Translations under genes and position numbers: made by a program | Origin: Gymnopus androsaceus JB14 | Lineage: Eukaryota; Basidiomycota; Agaricomycetes; Agaricales; Omphalotaceae | Direction of reading: 5' to 3' | NCBI GenBank assembly: GCA_009733575.1 | Contig: ML769427.1 | Span: 62,001-126,000, forward strand | Length of the DNA stretch: 64,000 nt | Notes under the pieces: model-generated | Seen by the model: only the letters and a program-made list of their open reading frames with translations | What the model was told of the DNA's origin: nothing | Database searches by the model: none | Part shown: piece by piece, positions 46,092 to 57,882 of the stretch | Layout of the letters: every line of letters starts with the position of its first letter | How positions within the stretch are numbered: the first letter of the stretch is position 1

Positions 46092-46578
46092 GAATGTGGT
46101 TGTTCATCACGTTCAATTCGTAGTATTTATTTGTTCTTCCACTCCTTCTCAAGCAGTACACATATCGGGTTGCACATCCGCGTACACTCGTTGGCCCGTA
46201 GCAGAAGTGAGATGTAATGTAAGCAGTGACGTGCTGTATTTATCATTTGCACACCTCCCTCGAATCTCTCCCTGCCCTGAAACCATGGCCAGTTTATTCG
46301 ACTTGATGTATTAAACTTTGTTATACAATACAGAATACATGGATGAAAAAACGGTCTCGGAGACATTCAGCGGCTCGATGATCAAAGTGAGGCGACCTGG
46401 TGCGCTATTCCACAATCTTCATCCGCTCCACCATGCAACATTGTTGGATCGATGATTGCTGACTGGTTCCAGGTCTTCAAACAACTGCTTCATTATAGTT
46501 CATTGATAAGTTGAGAGCTTCAAATGATTTTTATATTACATAAAGGCTTCCCAAGCAGATACAGCGTTGCGTACTTCA
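46092..46578. other. Convergent 3' intergenic region
   Basis: It lies between the 3' ends of the GH71 gene and the MYND gene. No gene is recognised. Confidence 0.5.
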
Positions 46579-48159
46579 TCAAGCGCGACCATTCACGACG
46601 TACAAAAACTGGTTACTGTACACAACGTCGCCATGATTCAAGAGGACGGCCCGGTTTATAATAGGGATGACGCCTTTCCACTTGTTCTTCTCCAACTCGA
46701 CGACGAAGCGCGCACCCATGCTGCGAAGTCTCACAACCTCGAGTTCAGCCTCTTCTCGCGAATACTCTGTGAAAAGGGCAGGAACATTCATATCCAGTAT
46801 CTTATACAGTGTAGGCGTCCAGGAGATGAAAAGGGTGATGTCGGAATGGCCTGAATTGAGAGCCACAATGAGGTCGGGCTTGTTACCAGGGTTTTTCCGC
46901 ATGTAAACATGGTACAGCTCGGTATGCATGGACCAAGTTCGACGTCCTCCAGCCGCCTGGCAAACTTCGCATGCTTGATTGTCAGGCTCAGTGGGTGCTC
47001 TGGCCTCAGGACCAATGAAGCGAAGGTGCAGGCGCTTGAGATGGGGGAAGTGGTGAAGGATCTCCTCTGTCATGCCGGTGATTCCAAGCTCGCGACTGGA
47101 GGCACCAACAATGTGGATCTCTAAAGACACGTAAGTTGATATCTTGGGAATGGCCTTCTCCAAGCCAGATATCACCGTGAAAGGAAATGATTCGCTCTCA
47201 GTGGAGAGCTGGCCAACGCCAACGACAGCCTGAGGACTGTGAGTTTGGAAGTCATCCACAAGCCTGCCATACATGTCAGAAATGTCTGCTATACCGCTTG
47301 CTTCTTGGCTCAGTACACGGTGGTAGTGATCCCAGTCAGTATACGAAGCCATTGGGAGGTATCTGCTGCGCTTTTTTGGAGATGGAATCTCCATTCCCTT
47401 TCTGAGCCTCTTCCGATCCAGATGATAATCAATTTCCGTGCGCTCGGTAGCATGTAAGAGTGCTAGCATATCACACTGTTCCTTTGAATGAGCCGTCGAA
47501 AGCTTTGATTTGCAACTGTCGGAGCAATATCGAGCGAGCTGGCACTTGGGACAAGCCGCGAAAGATTTGATAGGTCTGGTTTGGTAGGGAGTCTTGAAGC
47601 AGACTTCACAGACAACTTCACACCTGTTAAATAGATAGAACGCTGAGATGTGGCAATGAAAGGAAAAAAGATCACTAACTTGAAGATCGCTCCAGCACAG
47701 CTTTTGCAAGGCTCGTCCTGGGCTGGATTTGTTGACTTTAAAATTTCTCTACGCTTGTCCTAGTAATAATAATAAATTGAGCCCCAAGAGTAATGAGTGC
47801 AGATGCTAGCTACGCACCTGGCGCTTGACAAGCTCTGCGAGTGTGACGGAAGATCCAGCATCGATCTCGAAATCGTATTTGTTGACCTCTTGGAAGCGAG
47901 GACAAAAATGCTTGTGCCGAAGCTTCCAGTCCTTTTTCTGGCAAGCAGGGCTACCTGTAGAATGTGCTTGTTCAGTGACGCGTCTGAAGAAAAAAGATGA
48001 GTGGTACCGACAATAAGATACGCGACGACACAAGGAACACTTTTTGAGAGTGATGCGTGCACCCGAAGGTTGGAAACACCAAGAGCATAGCATGTCCCCA
48101 GCGACTTCATGCATCGTATACTCGGGTGCGTAGGCCCTTGGAGGAAGATCTTGAGCCAT
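46579..48159 (-). CDS. Double-MYND zinc-finger protein with MSS51-type C-terminal domain
   Basis: It starts MAQDLPPRAYAPEYTMHEVA; a longer in-frame start at 48231 is possible. Finger one reads CSWCFQPSGARITLKKCSLC, RRVSYC|SPACQKKDWKLRH and KHFC. After LAELVKRQ|DKRREILK a second finger reads CKSCAGAIFK|CEVVCEVCF, CPKCQLARYCSDSCKSK and HSKEQC. The C-terminal part (YTDWDHYHRVLSQEASGIAD, LEIHIVGASSRELGITGMTE, RLHLRFIGPEARAP, TELYHVYMRKNPGNKPDLIV, ALNSGHSDITLFISWTPTLY) matches the domain shared with yeast MSS51, a translational activator of mitochondrial COX1. Yeast MSS51 has a different N-terminus, and fungi carry several paralogues, so the role here is not fixed. No mitochondrial presequence is obvious. 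The frame is intact. Confidence 0.85.
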
Positions 48160-49088
48160 CAAGGTGGTTCGCAATTGAGGATGAACACAAAAAAAACTTT
48201 TTGTTGTGCGCACTGGGCACAAGCGGGCCACATGGCATCAGAAACTTTTGGATTTCCGAACATCGCTCAGAACAACTGACGAAGTCAAATTAACGAGACT
48301 GTTCCTGCATACAATCGATTTTCAAGCAGATATGCGAGTACCCTCCCAGCGTCACCTTCTGCAATAGAATCAATCCAGGACTAGTACTTGTTTCACTGTC
48401 ATCCGGCCACCATCGTCAAAGGACCATAGAAGCCAAGTCAGACGGATAGGCTGCAGTGGACCTGACTACCTTCACTGTAGGTCAATGCTCGGAGGAGAAG
48501 ATTGGACTTCGGAGAACATGCCTCTTGTCACCATTAAATTCTTCGTTAAAGTCTCTAAATCCTTCTGATTACCATTGAAGTCTTCCAGTGTCAAGAGCGG
48601 CATTGAAAATCAGCTAAATCTGTAGAAGCATGACCGAAATCGCCATAGTACCAGCAGATAGTCAAGCGTTCGAAGGGTAAGGCAGCACAAGAGGTCGTCG
48701 CAGCTCCAGTCAGAGTACTTGATTTTCAGAACGCGGTAGATTGAAAAGGGCAGTGTATGGCTGGTATGCCCCGCTACATCCAACGTTCGAATTCGGTGGC
48801 GGACATCCAAAATTTGCTGCCAGAAACTGTGTGGAAGTATCTTGATATGAAAGTAGCATACACGTCCAAGGGAAGACATTGACTTCGATCTTTCAACCCA
48901 TTCAACGTCGGCCAAGATTTTCCGAGTCATGCGATCATCAAAACAGAGCTTGGATTAGAGTCCAGGGGGTCGTATGAGCGACACACACGCTAGACACGAA
49001 AGTGGGTGTATCGGATGATGTTATGGTAAGAATGGAAATGCCAGAGTCGGGAAAAGCCTAGAGGCTCTAGAGGCAAGTTCGATTAGCT
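48160..49088. other. Intergenic region with a possible decayed gene
   Basis: The MYND promoter is at the left end. A minus-strand frame at 48610-48930 (MTRKILADVEWVERSKSMSS, then LLCCLTLRTLDYLLVL) of 106 codons is Leu-rich. It could be a fragment of an F-box/LRR-like gene, but the evidence is weak. Confidence 0.35.
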
Positions 49089-49493
49089 TTGTGTCTCTTT
49101 GACGCGTCAACTCCGAGATTTGAGCCTGAGGTTCGGTCTTCGACATTCGAATGTCAAGGAAGGAGATTTCGCTTGGTTCCAACGATGAGCCTCGTATGTA
49201 CCTTTGACCTCGCCTATTTGACTCTCCGGGAGCTTCCAGCTGAGTCTCCGTTTCGGATATTCGCTTTCGAAGGAGCGATCTGGAGCGATGTGTCGGTTGG
49301 TTACCATACTGGCTCTTCTATACGATTCTGGGATAGATATTGCAACATTCCTGATAGAATACTGCTCAATAGAAAGATTAGCTACGAAACGAAGACTCAC
49401 CTGAAGATGAGGCTAGATGAGGTCGAGATCTTGAGGATTAGCGCCGACCACCAGCGTGCTTATAACAATGACTTCCTTTCGCTCAACTGCTAG
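49089..49493 (+). CDS. Hypothetical protein, 134 residues
   Basis: A continuous frame starts MCLFDASTPRFEPEVRSSTF. Its core (MSLVCTFDLAYLTLRELPAE, SPFRIFAFEGAIWSDVSVGY) has balanced, protein-like composition, and it ends AYNNDFLSLNC-stop. No family is recognised. The start could lie at an internal Met, or an upstream exon may be missing. It might also be an old gene fragment. Confidence 0.35.
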   Translation: MCLFDASTPRFEPEVRSSTFECQGRRFRLVPTMSLVCTFDLAYLTLRELPAESPFRIFAFEGAIWSDVSVGYHTGSSIRFWDRYCNIPDRILLNRKISYETKTHLKMRLDEVEILRISADHQRAYNNDFLSLNC

Positions 49494-50055
49494 ATTCTCC
49501 CTACCTTTCAAACCTCCTGTCGGCCCAAAACCACTCTTCTCGGAAGTCGTGCAATACACTCAGAAACGCGTCAGTGGGTTGTAATTTTCACCGATAAATA
49601 CTCTTGGGCTCCGCGTTGGCACGCGCATTCCTGAGCTCACTGCTTATCGTGCAGAGTCTTCATAAACGAGAAAAGAGCGTATAAAATGTAGATGAGTGTA
49701 CGTGTATTATTCGTTCTACCATTAATGAATATTAATCTGCAGACATGATAATCGACAATGATCCTCTCATTGAACGACATATATCTGTGCCGAAAGATCT
49801 TTCAGGCCTCAGCTGTTCGTCATTTCTACTGGACGGCTTGGGTCGCAAGCTCTGTCATTTTAGTTTTCTTCTGACAAGCCTGACACTATAGCCGGTTCGC
49901 GTCACTACACCGACAACAACTCATCCGACTTGCACCAGAAGTTCTATTGCTACAGCAAATAGTTCTGTTTCTTTATTCTAATATACAAGATTACACTTTT
50001 TTACTATATTATAATCATTTCTTTTAATTCGTTATACTTCTGGACATCGCACATC
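49494..50055. other. Intergenic region
   Basis: It is AT-rich toward the right (poly-T and 'actatattataatc' near 50000), consistent with the 3' flank of the transporter gene. No gene is seen. Confidence 0.45.
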
Positions 50056-52329
50056 TCATGCACCGACAGTTGCATTTTCATTATTCAACCCCTCCTCTAA
50101 CCTGCCAGCCTGAGCCTTTTCACCCACACTCATCACCCTCTCACTCTTTCCCCCGTGTTTCTTGTGCTCATGTGCAAGCGTTTGAGCAAACTTGGATGCC
50201 GCCCGTATCTGTGGTCCCTTGTAGTAGAAGACGTAGATGGGAATAGTGACGAGAAGAGCTAGAAACGCCAGGAGGGTAGAAGCCCATTCGAGAGGATGTG
50301 AACGGCCAAGGTTTTCGTAAACTGGTGAAAGAGAGTTCAGGTCGAGTCAGAGATGTTATGGGAAGCATAAAGATGAGAAAACGTAACGTACGAGGCGTAG
50401 CATACATCGCCGACACACCCGCGATGAAGTCCCTTGCGAGAGCGTTCCCGCCTGTCGCTGAAGCCGAGTAGACGCCGTACTAAGAGATAAAATATTTGAA
50501 TAAGCACATAATGAGGAAAGCCAAGTCCACTTACTGATGCTACCATATAGTCGATCGTGCTCATGTATATGCAGTACTATTAGGTGGGGTTTGTTTGGCG
50601 ACAAGAGAAAAGTAGGCAGATCAACGACGTACATTAGCGATGGCGATTAGGACCGAGAAAAGCATTGGAGCGATCCAGGGTATGTTCGGTGGACCGAATG
50701 AGGTCCAGGCGAAGCCAAACAGACCGATTGCTTCAAGAGGAGCGGCTGGTAAGGTAAAGGTTAAATGAGTTGTTGAACTTTATTCATAAAAGGTCGAATA
50801 TGAAGAAGCAGTAAAAGAGAAATGATAATGCTCACTCCATAAGAGCCACCACAGCCTGCTTTCGGGTGTTAATGCTGTTGGATCGCGCTTCATAATCCGA
50901 CGATGCTTCATAATGGGGTATATGTATGACGCGTACGCTAGGACGTAGCCAATGTTGATACTGAGAGATAAGATTTGAATCCGCACATAATCTGAAGCCA
51001 CTGGTACTCACGGGATAAATGCCAACCCGAGCTCAATCGTGCCGAAATTCCATTGTTGGTAAACGGGCGTGAACGCTTCCATGAAACAAAAGATGAGTCC
51101 ATCGCTGAATCCAGAGAGTAGACTGAGGCACAGAACAATCGGTTCTCGCAAGAACATCTCGAACTATGAGACCAACAAGTGAGTAGACTGACCCCAAACG
51201 CACAACGGAAACACTCACAGGTCTCGCCCATGTTGCCAAAATCTCTTTCATCTCGAATCGATGCTCTTTGAGCTCTCCAGGCCCATAGACATCCGAATGC
51301 CCAGCTTTTCGTAGCCTCTTAGCTTCGCGATCCAGTAACACAGTGCTTCTCGTCTCGGGAACAAGGAAAAAGTGTACCAATTGGACGAAACCACCAAACA
51401 TAAGCTGGATCCAAAAGTTCCAGTGCCAAGAAAGATACTTTTGGATGAACGCTCCTACGACTGGACCAATGGATGACCCGCCTACTGAGGAGAAGACGAT
51501 GAAAGCAACGGCAAATTGCTGGTCATCAGAGTCCCACATATCCGCTATCTGTAGAATACATTACAAGTTTGATCTCTTTGAAGGATAAAGACAGCCTGAC
51601 CATTCCAAGAGTTACGGATCCTCCGGCCGAGGATAAACCACCTAGGAATCGTCAAATTTGAATCTACCACTCAAGATCCGCAGCAGTACCTAGGAATCGG
51701 CCAACTATAATCGTTGCATAGTTTGGCGCAAGGGCACAGGGTATTTGCCAGACTGAAAGAAAAAGGAGGTAAGCTATGAGCCGCAGACACAAAACTAAAA
51801 ACTTACTATTCACAAGAAAGAGACTGGCTTGTAGGATTGGCCATCGCCCAATCTCTTCGCTCCAAGGCGCCCACAGCTCACTACCGAAAGCATAGGCCAC
51901 CAAGAAAATCATCTGTCCAACTCTCGCCGCTGGTAGACTGATGCTGAAGCTAGAATAACCAGTTATTATCTTGTTACCAGAACTCGTCAATGAACTGGGA
52001 CATACTGATCTGCAAGTAGCTGCGCGACGTTGGGATATACGGCGGCGTTGAAGTTCATGGAAACTTGAATGATAAAAATGACGGAGAGGATCATCCACTT
52101 GCGCCAAGTCGGGAACGCGTACCCAAGCTTGTCGTACGCTTCCTCCTTCGGTGAGCTCGCGTTTACCATCGGGACGTATCGGAGAGGTTTCGGTATGGGT
52201 GAGGGATGATTCGGATTTCGGTTTGCCAGGGATAAAATTTGGTTTGGCATCCGAGGCGGTAAGGTTATCGGAGACAGTGGAGACGGCGGTGTTTGTTCCG
52301 CTGGATTGGGGTTGCTGTTTCTCGCTCAT
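50056..52329 (-). CDS. MFS transporter, DHA1 family (polyamine/drug:H+ antiporter type)
   Basis: It is a twelve-span proton antiporter of the plasma membrane. The start is MSEKQQPQSSGTNTAVSTVS. A soluble N-terminal tail (about 95 residues) ends LGYAFPTWRKWMILSVIFII, where span one begins. It continues QVSMNFNAAVYPNVAQLLAD, ARVGQMIFLVAYAFGSELWA, PWSEEIGRWPI (the loop 2-3 motif), PCALAPNYATIIVGRFLGG, VADMWDSDDQQFAVAFIVFS, GGSSIGPVVGAFI, WHWNFWIQLMFGGFVQLVHF and FLVPETRSTVLLDREAKRLR. A central loop and six more spans follow, and it ends RLEEGLNN.NATVGA-stop. The GP..GAFI and VPET..VLL motifs are those of the DHA1 TPO/FLR1-like group. The substrate cannot be read from sequence. About twelve introns were bridged by eye. 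Confidence 0.9.
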
Positions 52330-54338
52330 GTTTCAAATGGGCGGGGTTGAGGTTCTTCAATGACACGGTACACGGTGGTGTTTTTTAAGGCGACGCGTCT
52401 GGAGTGGCATACGTCATAAACAAGTAAGTCGAAGTTCGGCGGAATGATGCTCCAGAAATATCGAATAACGATGCTCCGTGCACCGCAATCCGACGACTCC
52501 AGAACTTGGGGGAAAAAGTCTATGGACGCTCTTTACTTCACCCAACAAGACTTTGGCGCAAACGAATTTTTTCATGAGGAGACTTGCACAAATTTGGGAA
52601 TGCTATTGCGGAGAGGGTTCCGTTTGGGTTTGGTGCGATTCAGGGGGGTATTGATTTGGTATTGATGGGTGAAGTAAAGAATGTGGAGTCGGTGGATTTG
52701 GGTTGCGAAAAAATATATATAATACTCGTTGTCGATACCTTCTGATTAGGCGTCCCAGCCCAGAGTGCTATTCAACTTGGAACAGGGTGATCTTTTACAG
52801 AACGGGGTGCAATTTCGACATTCAGATTGCCTGCTGTTTGTTTTAGAGAACTTGTTTATTTGGGTCTCTATTGAATGAAATGAAGGGCTAGTTTCGTTTG
52901 CCATCCGACTACAGCCTCATAGGGTTTTTGACTACGGCGTAGTGGGATGGCAGTACCAGTGTTAATGAAGGGCCAATATAAATTTGTGTCGAAGATGTTT
53001 ATCTAGCACACAAACCCACGCCTATCGAGAGGGTACCAAAAAGGAAGGAGTCCAGAGCGAGCCAACTGACACTGCTTCTGAGCTTTAGCGCTCATTAGCG
53101 CTGATGGCCTTGTAGACTCCTTCCTCGACTATGGTACGCAGGGATATGCTGCGGACAGGGATATGCTTTTCTGCATAAAATGCTCGATGAAGCAAGTTTT
53201 TGTAATCGGGCAGCTTTCACGATTATTTTATAACATCTTTACCTTATATTTGTCAGTGCCAGATACTTTATAGAAGGTGTACTTGAGGCAAATGAGTACA
53301 ATAAAATAAACATTGAGCGGAGAGAGTCGCATACACCCATCAAACATTCAGGAACACAAGAAAATGAATTACAAAAGTGTGGGCGAAGTGCTACACACCC
53401 AAGTGTGTATCAGACGAGGTCAGATCTAATATGTCTAAGAGAAACATGAAGAATAGCACGATGGAGAGAGGAACCGGTAAAGAGAGAGCTTGAGCGTGAC
53501 AATTGACTGTGCCGTTCCGCTCGGCAGTGACCAGCGCAATCTGATTTTGAAAACGTCATCGGCGGTTCTGTGAGACTGCCGGTTCTGCCAGCTTTGCCGC
53601 TACGTGACAGGACGGTGACTACAGCCATCAAAAAACAGCATATCCTTGTTTTTGCTCGGGCAGCGCCCGACGCAACGAGGAAAATTTTGAAAAATCTAGG
53701 AAGCTCAATTTGGGGGTTTTAAAGTAGGCCAAAACGATCTGTCTACTCAGAATTTTAATAGCTTCTTTCATTGCGCCCCAACTGCATCGGAAGCATATCC
53801 CTGTGTACCATAGGATAGCGTAGGATTGTGTGCTAGATAAACATCTTGCTCGAACCCCTGCTGCAGAGACGTGATGTGCGGAATCACTTTCCGCTTAAGA
53901 CTTTGATCCTTGATCGCCTAAAGTCTTTACACGTTCGAGTCTAGGTACGGTAAGTAAATTAACCAACATGTACAGCCTGTAAGTAGCACCGCGACCCCGA
54001 GTCACAATCAGCTTAGTGATCCGAGACTGAACGGTGAAAAGCTTCGCATTACTTGAAGCCTTCAACTTGGGTCATTTCGTGGTGTCGATTGCGGACATGG
54101 CTCGAAACGGCTGCGGTTTGCCAGTCAGTAAAGGGGTCCGTTTGGAATCCATCACCATGGTCCATAGGAGATATTGAGTAAATAATGCAAAATGATTTGC
54201 ATCTACATCTCCCTGTGCTAGCATAACAAGTGGCCAACTTGGCAATTGCAAAAATCTTGGCAACTGTATACAGGTTAGGCGCGCTTCTGAATCACTTCCC
54301 CAACCTCATATCCCAACCTTTCATATCCCATTTCAACC
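52330..54338. other. Divergent intergenic region, about 2 kb
   Basis: It lies between the start of the transporter (minus) and the start of the Zn2Cys6 regulator (plus), so it holds both promoters. An inverted repeat, 'ggaaggagtc' at about 53042 and 'gactccttcc' at about 53117, brackets a 65-base loop. A direct repeat 'cagggatatgct' occurs twice near 53150-53172. A short minus frame (73 codons, 53410-53631) has no support. No gene is recognised. Confidence 0.45.
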
Positions 54339-57300
54339 ATGTCGAATGCGGAGCAAAAAAATTACAAGCGAGCACCAGTTGCCTGCGATGGATGTCGTGC
54401 GAGAAAAAGTAAGCCTTCAAAAAGGTCTAGGTCGAATTCTGTTATGCTAATTGAAGCTTTTCAGTCAGATGTGAGACCAGGTTCTTTATGGATCTACAAT
54501 CGTTCTTATTCTGAGGTGCAGGCGATAGCGAGATTAAACAAGAAGGGCAACCATGTTCAAAGTGCGTCAGTGCAGAAATAGAGTGCACATATACTTATAA
54601 ACGAAAGGTATGTCGCCGACTTTGTGTAATCACTGCTCGGACCTCAACTTTCAGTAGAAACGCAAACCCAACGTTCACAAGAACTCTACCAAGCTGCTTG
54701 ATTCGGCCCAGGTGTTGATAGAAGAAGTTCTCTCCTCTCCGGAATCCTATACCCCACCTTCAGATTCCGCAACTGTCCGAGACATTATCGTTTCCATTGC
54801 GAAATATGCGCGATCCCTTGAAGAAAATCTAGCTCGTTCCCGAGCTGCGTTAACACATATGGGCACAGACTCGCCCCTTACTCAACCAAGTTCATCACAG
54901 AGGGAATCTGCTTCTCCGCCTTCTGATGCCTATAGCTCTGAAGAATCTGACGAAGAGCATATCAATACTGAAACCCTAAGACAACTCTCCGTAGGCCACT
55001 CGGACGCCCGACATTGGGGCAAATCCAACAATTTCAGGTTCATCTACGCCGCTATGAACCTACGAGTGGGTGCAGGCAAAGAATTGGATTTGGCTCGTCA
55101 TAAAAGGTCAGAGTATTGGGGCTTCGATATTGTGAGTTTGTTCGGAATATTCTATATTCTATATCCTAGATGGCTAAATGCTTGATTCAGTGGAAGTTCC
55201 CCCAGCCATTAACTCCTCCCCCACCACCGTATAGGTTCCCTGAACCCGATCTGCTATGGCACTTGATAAACGTCTACTTCACCGAAACAGCTCCATACTT
55301 TCCCATAATCCATGCACCATCGTTCAAGCTGGCTGTTACCAACGGTCTGCATCTCCTTGATTACAACTTTGGTGCAGTCGTTTTGGCCGTCTGTGCCATT
55401 GGTTCACGCGGCTCTGATGATCCTCGCGTCGTACGTTATGATACAAAGCTAACGTCGGGGTGGCAGTGTTTCCGACAAATTCGTCTGCTTCGGCCCAATC
55501 TCATTGAAACTACTTCTGTCCATGAGCTACAGCTATATTGTGTATGTCCGCCCATCTATAAAGATGATCCTACTGATTTGACCGCTAGTTAGCCTATTAC
55601 TACCTCCAACACACAAACATGTGGGATTCAACATGGGCTTTCATTGGACTGGGTATACGATTAGCGATAGACAGAGGAGTTCATCGCTTGAAACCTGGTA
55701 ATGAGCGGACAGCAGAAAACGAGTTATACATACGCGCTTTCTGGATCCTTCGAGCACTCGATATAAATCAGGGCTTGGCTCTTGGAAGACCTCCAGCCAC
55801 AGCTTCAGAGGAGTCAGTCCCGCTGCTTCTTTTTTTTTTTGTTTTTTGTTTATTTCCCTACACGTTTCCTAGGTTCGATCTGGATATGCCAGCGGAATGC
55901 GACGACGAATACTGGGAGAAGACGGGGAACAACGAACCGTTCACGCAACCCGTAGGGAAAGTATCTTTGCTTGGTTATTGTACGCAATACCTGAAACTTA
56001 TGGAGATCGCCGCCGGGGTGCAAAAAACCATCGTATGTTGTAAGTCTGTCTGCTTAACTGCCTTTACTCATGAACTATCATGCAGTACTCCATTAAAACG
56101 CCTGACTCTCGCGGTGATGGCGTTTCTTCCGCTGAACGCAATCGACTGAAGGTAATGGAACATGATTCTGCACTGAATGATTGGCTAGATTCGCTTCCTG
56201 CGCATCGCAAGTACCCAATTCCTTTTATTCTTTAGCACGGTCTCTAATAGATTGAACGAACTCCATAGTACGATGGGATCCTCATCAACCGAACCTTATT
56301 TTTCTCAACCAATCTGTAGCACTTCACACAACGTATCATTGGGTGCAGATTCAGGTGCAAAAGAGCTTTATTGTCCCTCTGGGCTCGAGTCGTAGTCACC
56401 AAACTTTCCCTTCACTCGCGATATGTGCGTTGGCTTCGAGATCAACTGTACGCATGGTGCAAGTGCTGCGTCAGAGATCCACAGAGCGACAGGCTAGGAT
56501 TGTAGTAGGTAGAGTTGTGGTGGGTAGCGATGAATTTCTCTTCTAGTGAGGACTGATCTGAAATCCAAGTATCTTAGATGCAGGTAGCTCAAGCTGCCAC
56601 GCTTTTGATCTTAATTCTTTGGAGGTATCTACAGGGCATTGACCATGGACCATCTACGGATATGAGAACTGTCGCGTCCGATCTTTCACTGTCACTCGAT
56701 CTTTTAGCAACTGCTGAGGCAACGTGAGCATTTTGGTTTTTTTATAACGATTTTCCAGCCTGACTTGTTGGTTTAAGGTCTCAAACAATAGGTCGTGTAA
56801 GGTAAATCAATATATCCCACTAATTCTAATCTAGAATTTGCTAAAAAATCATTGTCGTTTTACATAGGGACAAGCTGATGGCGTGGGCTGAGGCGGAAGG
56901 TGTATTAGCAAACATACCAATCCCAACGACATCCAAAAGGATGAGGGAGGATGAAGCAGATGGTCCCCTGGCATCCAATATCGACCTTAGTGAAATCCAG
57001 CGTCAACCTCTGGCAGGCTCTCGGCATGCAGCCTCTTACACAAGTGTTCAAAACAGTCAATCTTCCTCAACTTCATCTGTAAAATTGCCCTCTTCAAATT
57101 TTGGCTCTTCCGCTTCGACATGGACTTACCCGGCTGAAGGTCTTGGTGATGTCGATACACACATACCGACAGTTACAGCATTCGATGGGGTATCCGAGTC
57201 GTTTGTGGGAAATATGCACCAGAGTCAAAGTGAGTTGTTTGAAGGCCCGTGTTCTTTCATAGGCCTGATTCAAGCTATAGCTGCATATCAAACGTTGGGC

Positions 57301-57455
57301 AATGATGTTCTACCTTCAAATGCTACCCAGGATGAGCTGTATGTTTCAGAAATCTTTGGGACTTGGTTGGTCTAATTAGTCGATACAGGACGCAGCACGA
57401 CTGGGATAACTTTATGAAAAATGTCGATGATGTATTGATTTCGATGTGGGCTTGA
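54339..57455 (+). CDS. Zn2Cys6 fungal transcription factor with Fungal_trans domain
   Basis: It starts MSNAEQKNYKRAPVACDGCR. The binuclear cluster is spread over three exons: ACDGCRARK, then RCETR, then IKQEGQPCSKCVSAEIECTY. Two introns of about 57 and 41 bases were bridged by eye. A basic linker (KRKPNVHKNSTKLLDS) and a Ser-rich region (SPLTQPSSSQRESASPPSDA) follow. The Fungal_trans domain has DLLWHLINVYFTETAPYFPI, IHAPSFK, GAVVLAVCAIGSRGSDDPR, GWQCFRQIRLL, WAFIGLGIRLAIDRGVHRLK and RAFWILRALDINQGLALGRP. The C-terminus is Ser-rich, and the last intron (gtatgtttcag...cgatacag) leads to LTQHDWDNFMKNVDDVLISM and a stop at 57455. These proteins regulate transcription from CGG-containing sites. 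The target is unknown. Its divergent neighbour is the MFS transporter, 2 kb away. Confidence 0.88.
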
Positions 57456-57882
57456 GCTTAGAGAGACCTTCCTTCTGGCTATACTAGTGCGCAGTCCTAT
57501 AATCCATGATTGCTTGTATTTACTATCTTCTGTTGTCTACTATGCATCATGTTTACCACTTTATATTCACTCTGTATACTTACCATTAATCATATGTATC
57601 CAAGGCGAACGGCTGGGCACTATCTACATACAGTGCAATGGAGGTCAGTAATCTGCAGCTGCCAGGCAAGAGCGTTGTGATGTGCGTTAATGAAAAGGTA
57701 GCTTTATGCGAACCATGCAACGCCAAGAGGGCATTCAAGCCACAGGGAGGTCTGCATAGTGCTCACACCCTCATAATTTCGTGATGATTAGATTGGTCGT
57801 ATCGGTACTCAAAGACTGATTGATTAAGATTAGATTAGACTTACCCATTTTGGCTCAGTCTGTTTCTTATTCCACAACCTTC
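57456..57882. other. Intergenic region
   Basis: It holds the 3' flank of the Zn2Cys6 gene and the promoter of the amidase gene. Nothing else is recognised. Confidence 0.5.

Noticed and set aside
50168..52363. Alternative frames across the transporter
   Set aside because: They cover introns or read out of phase with the twelve-span protein.
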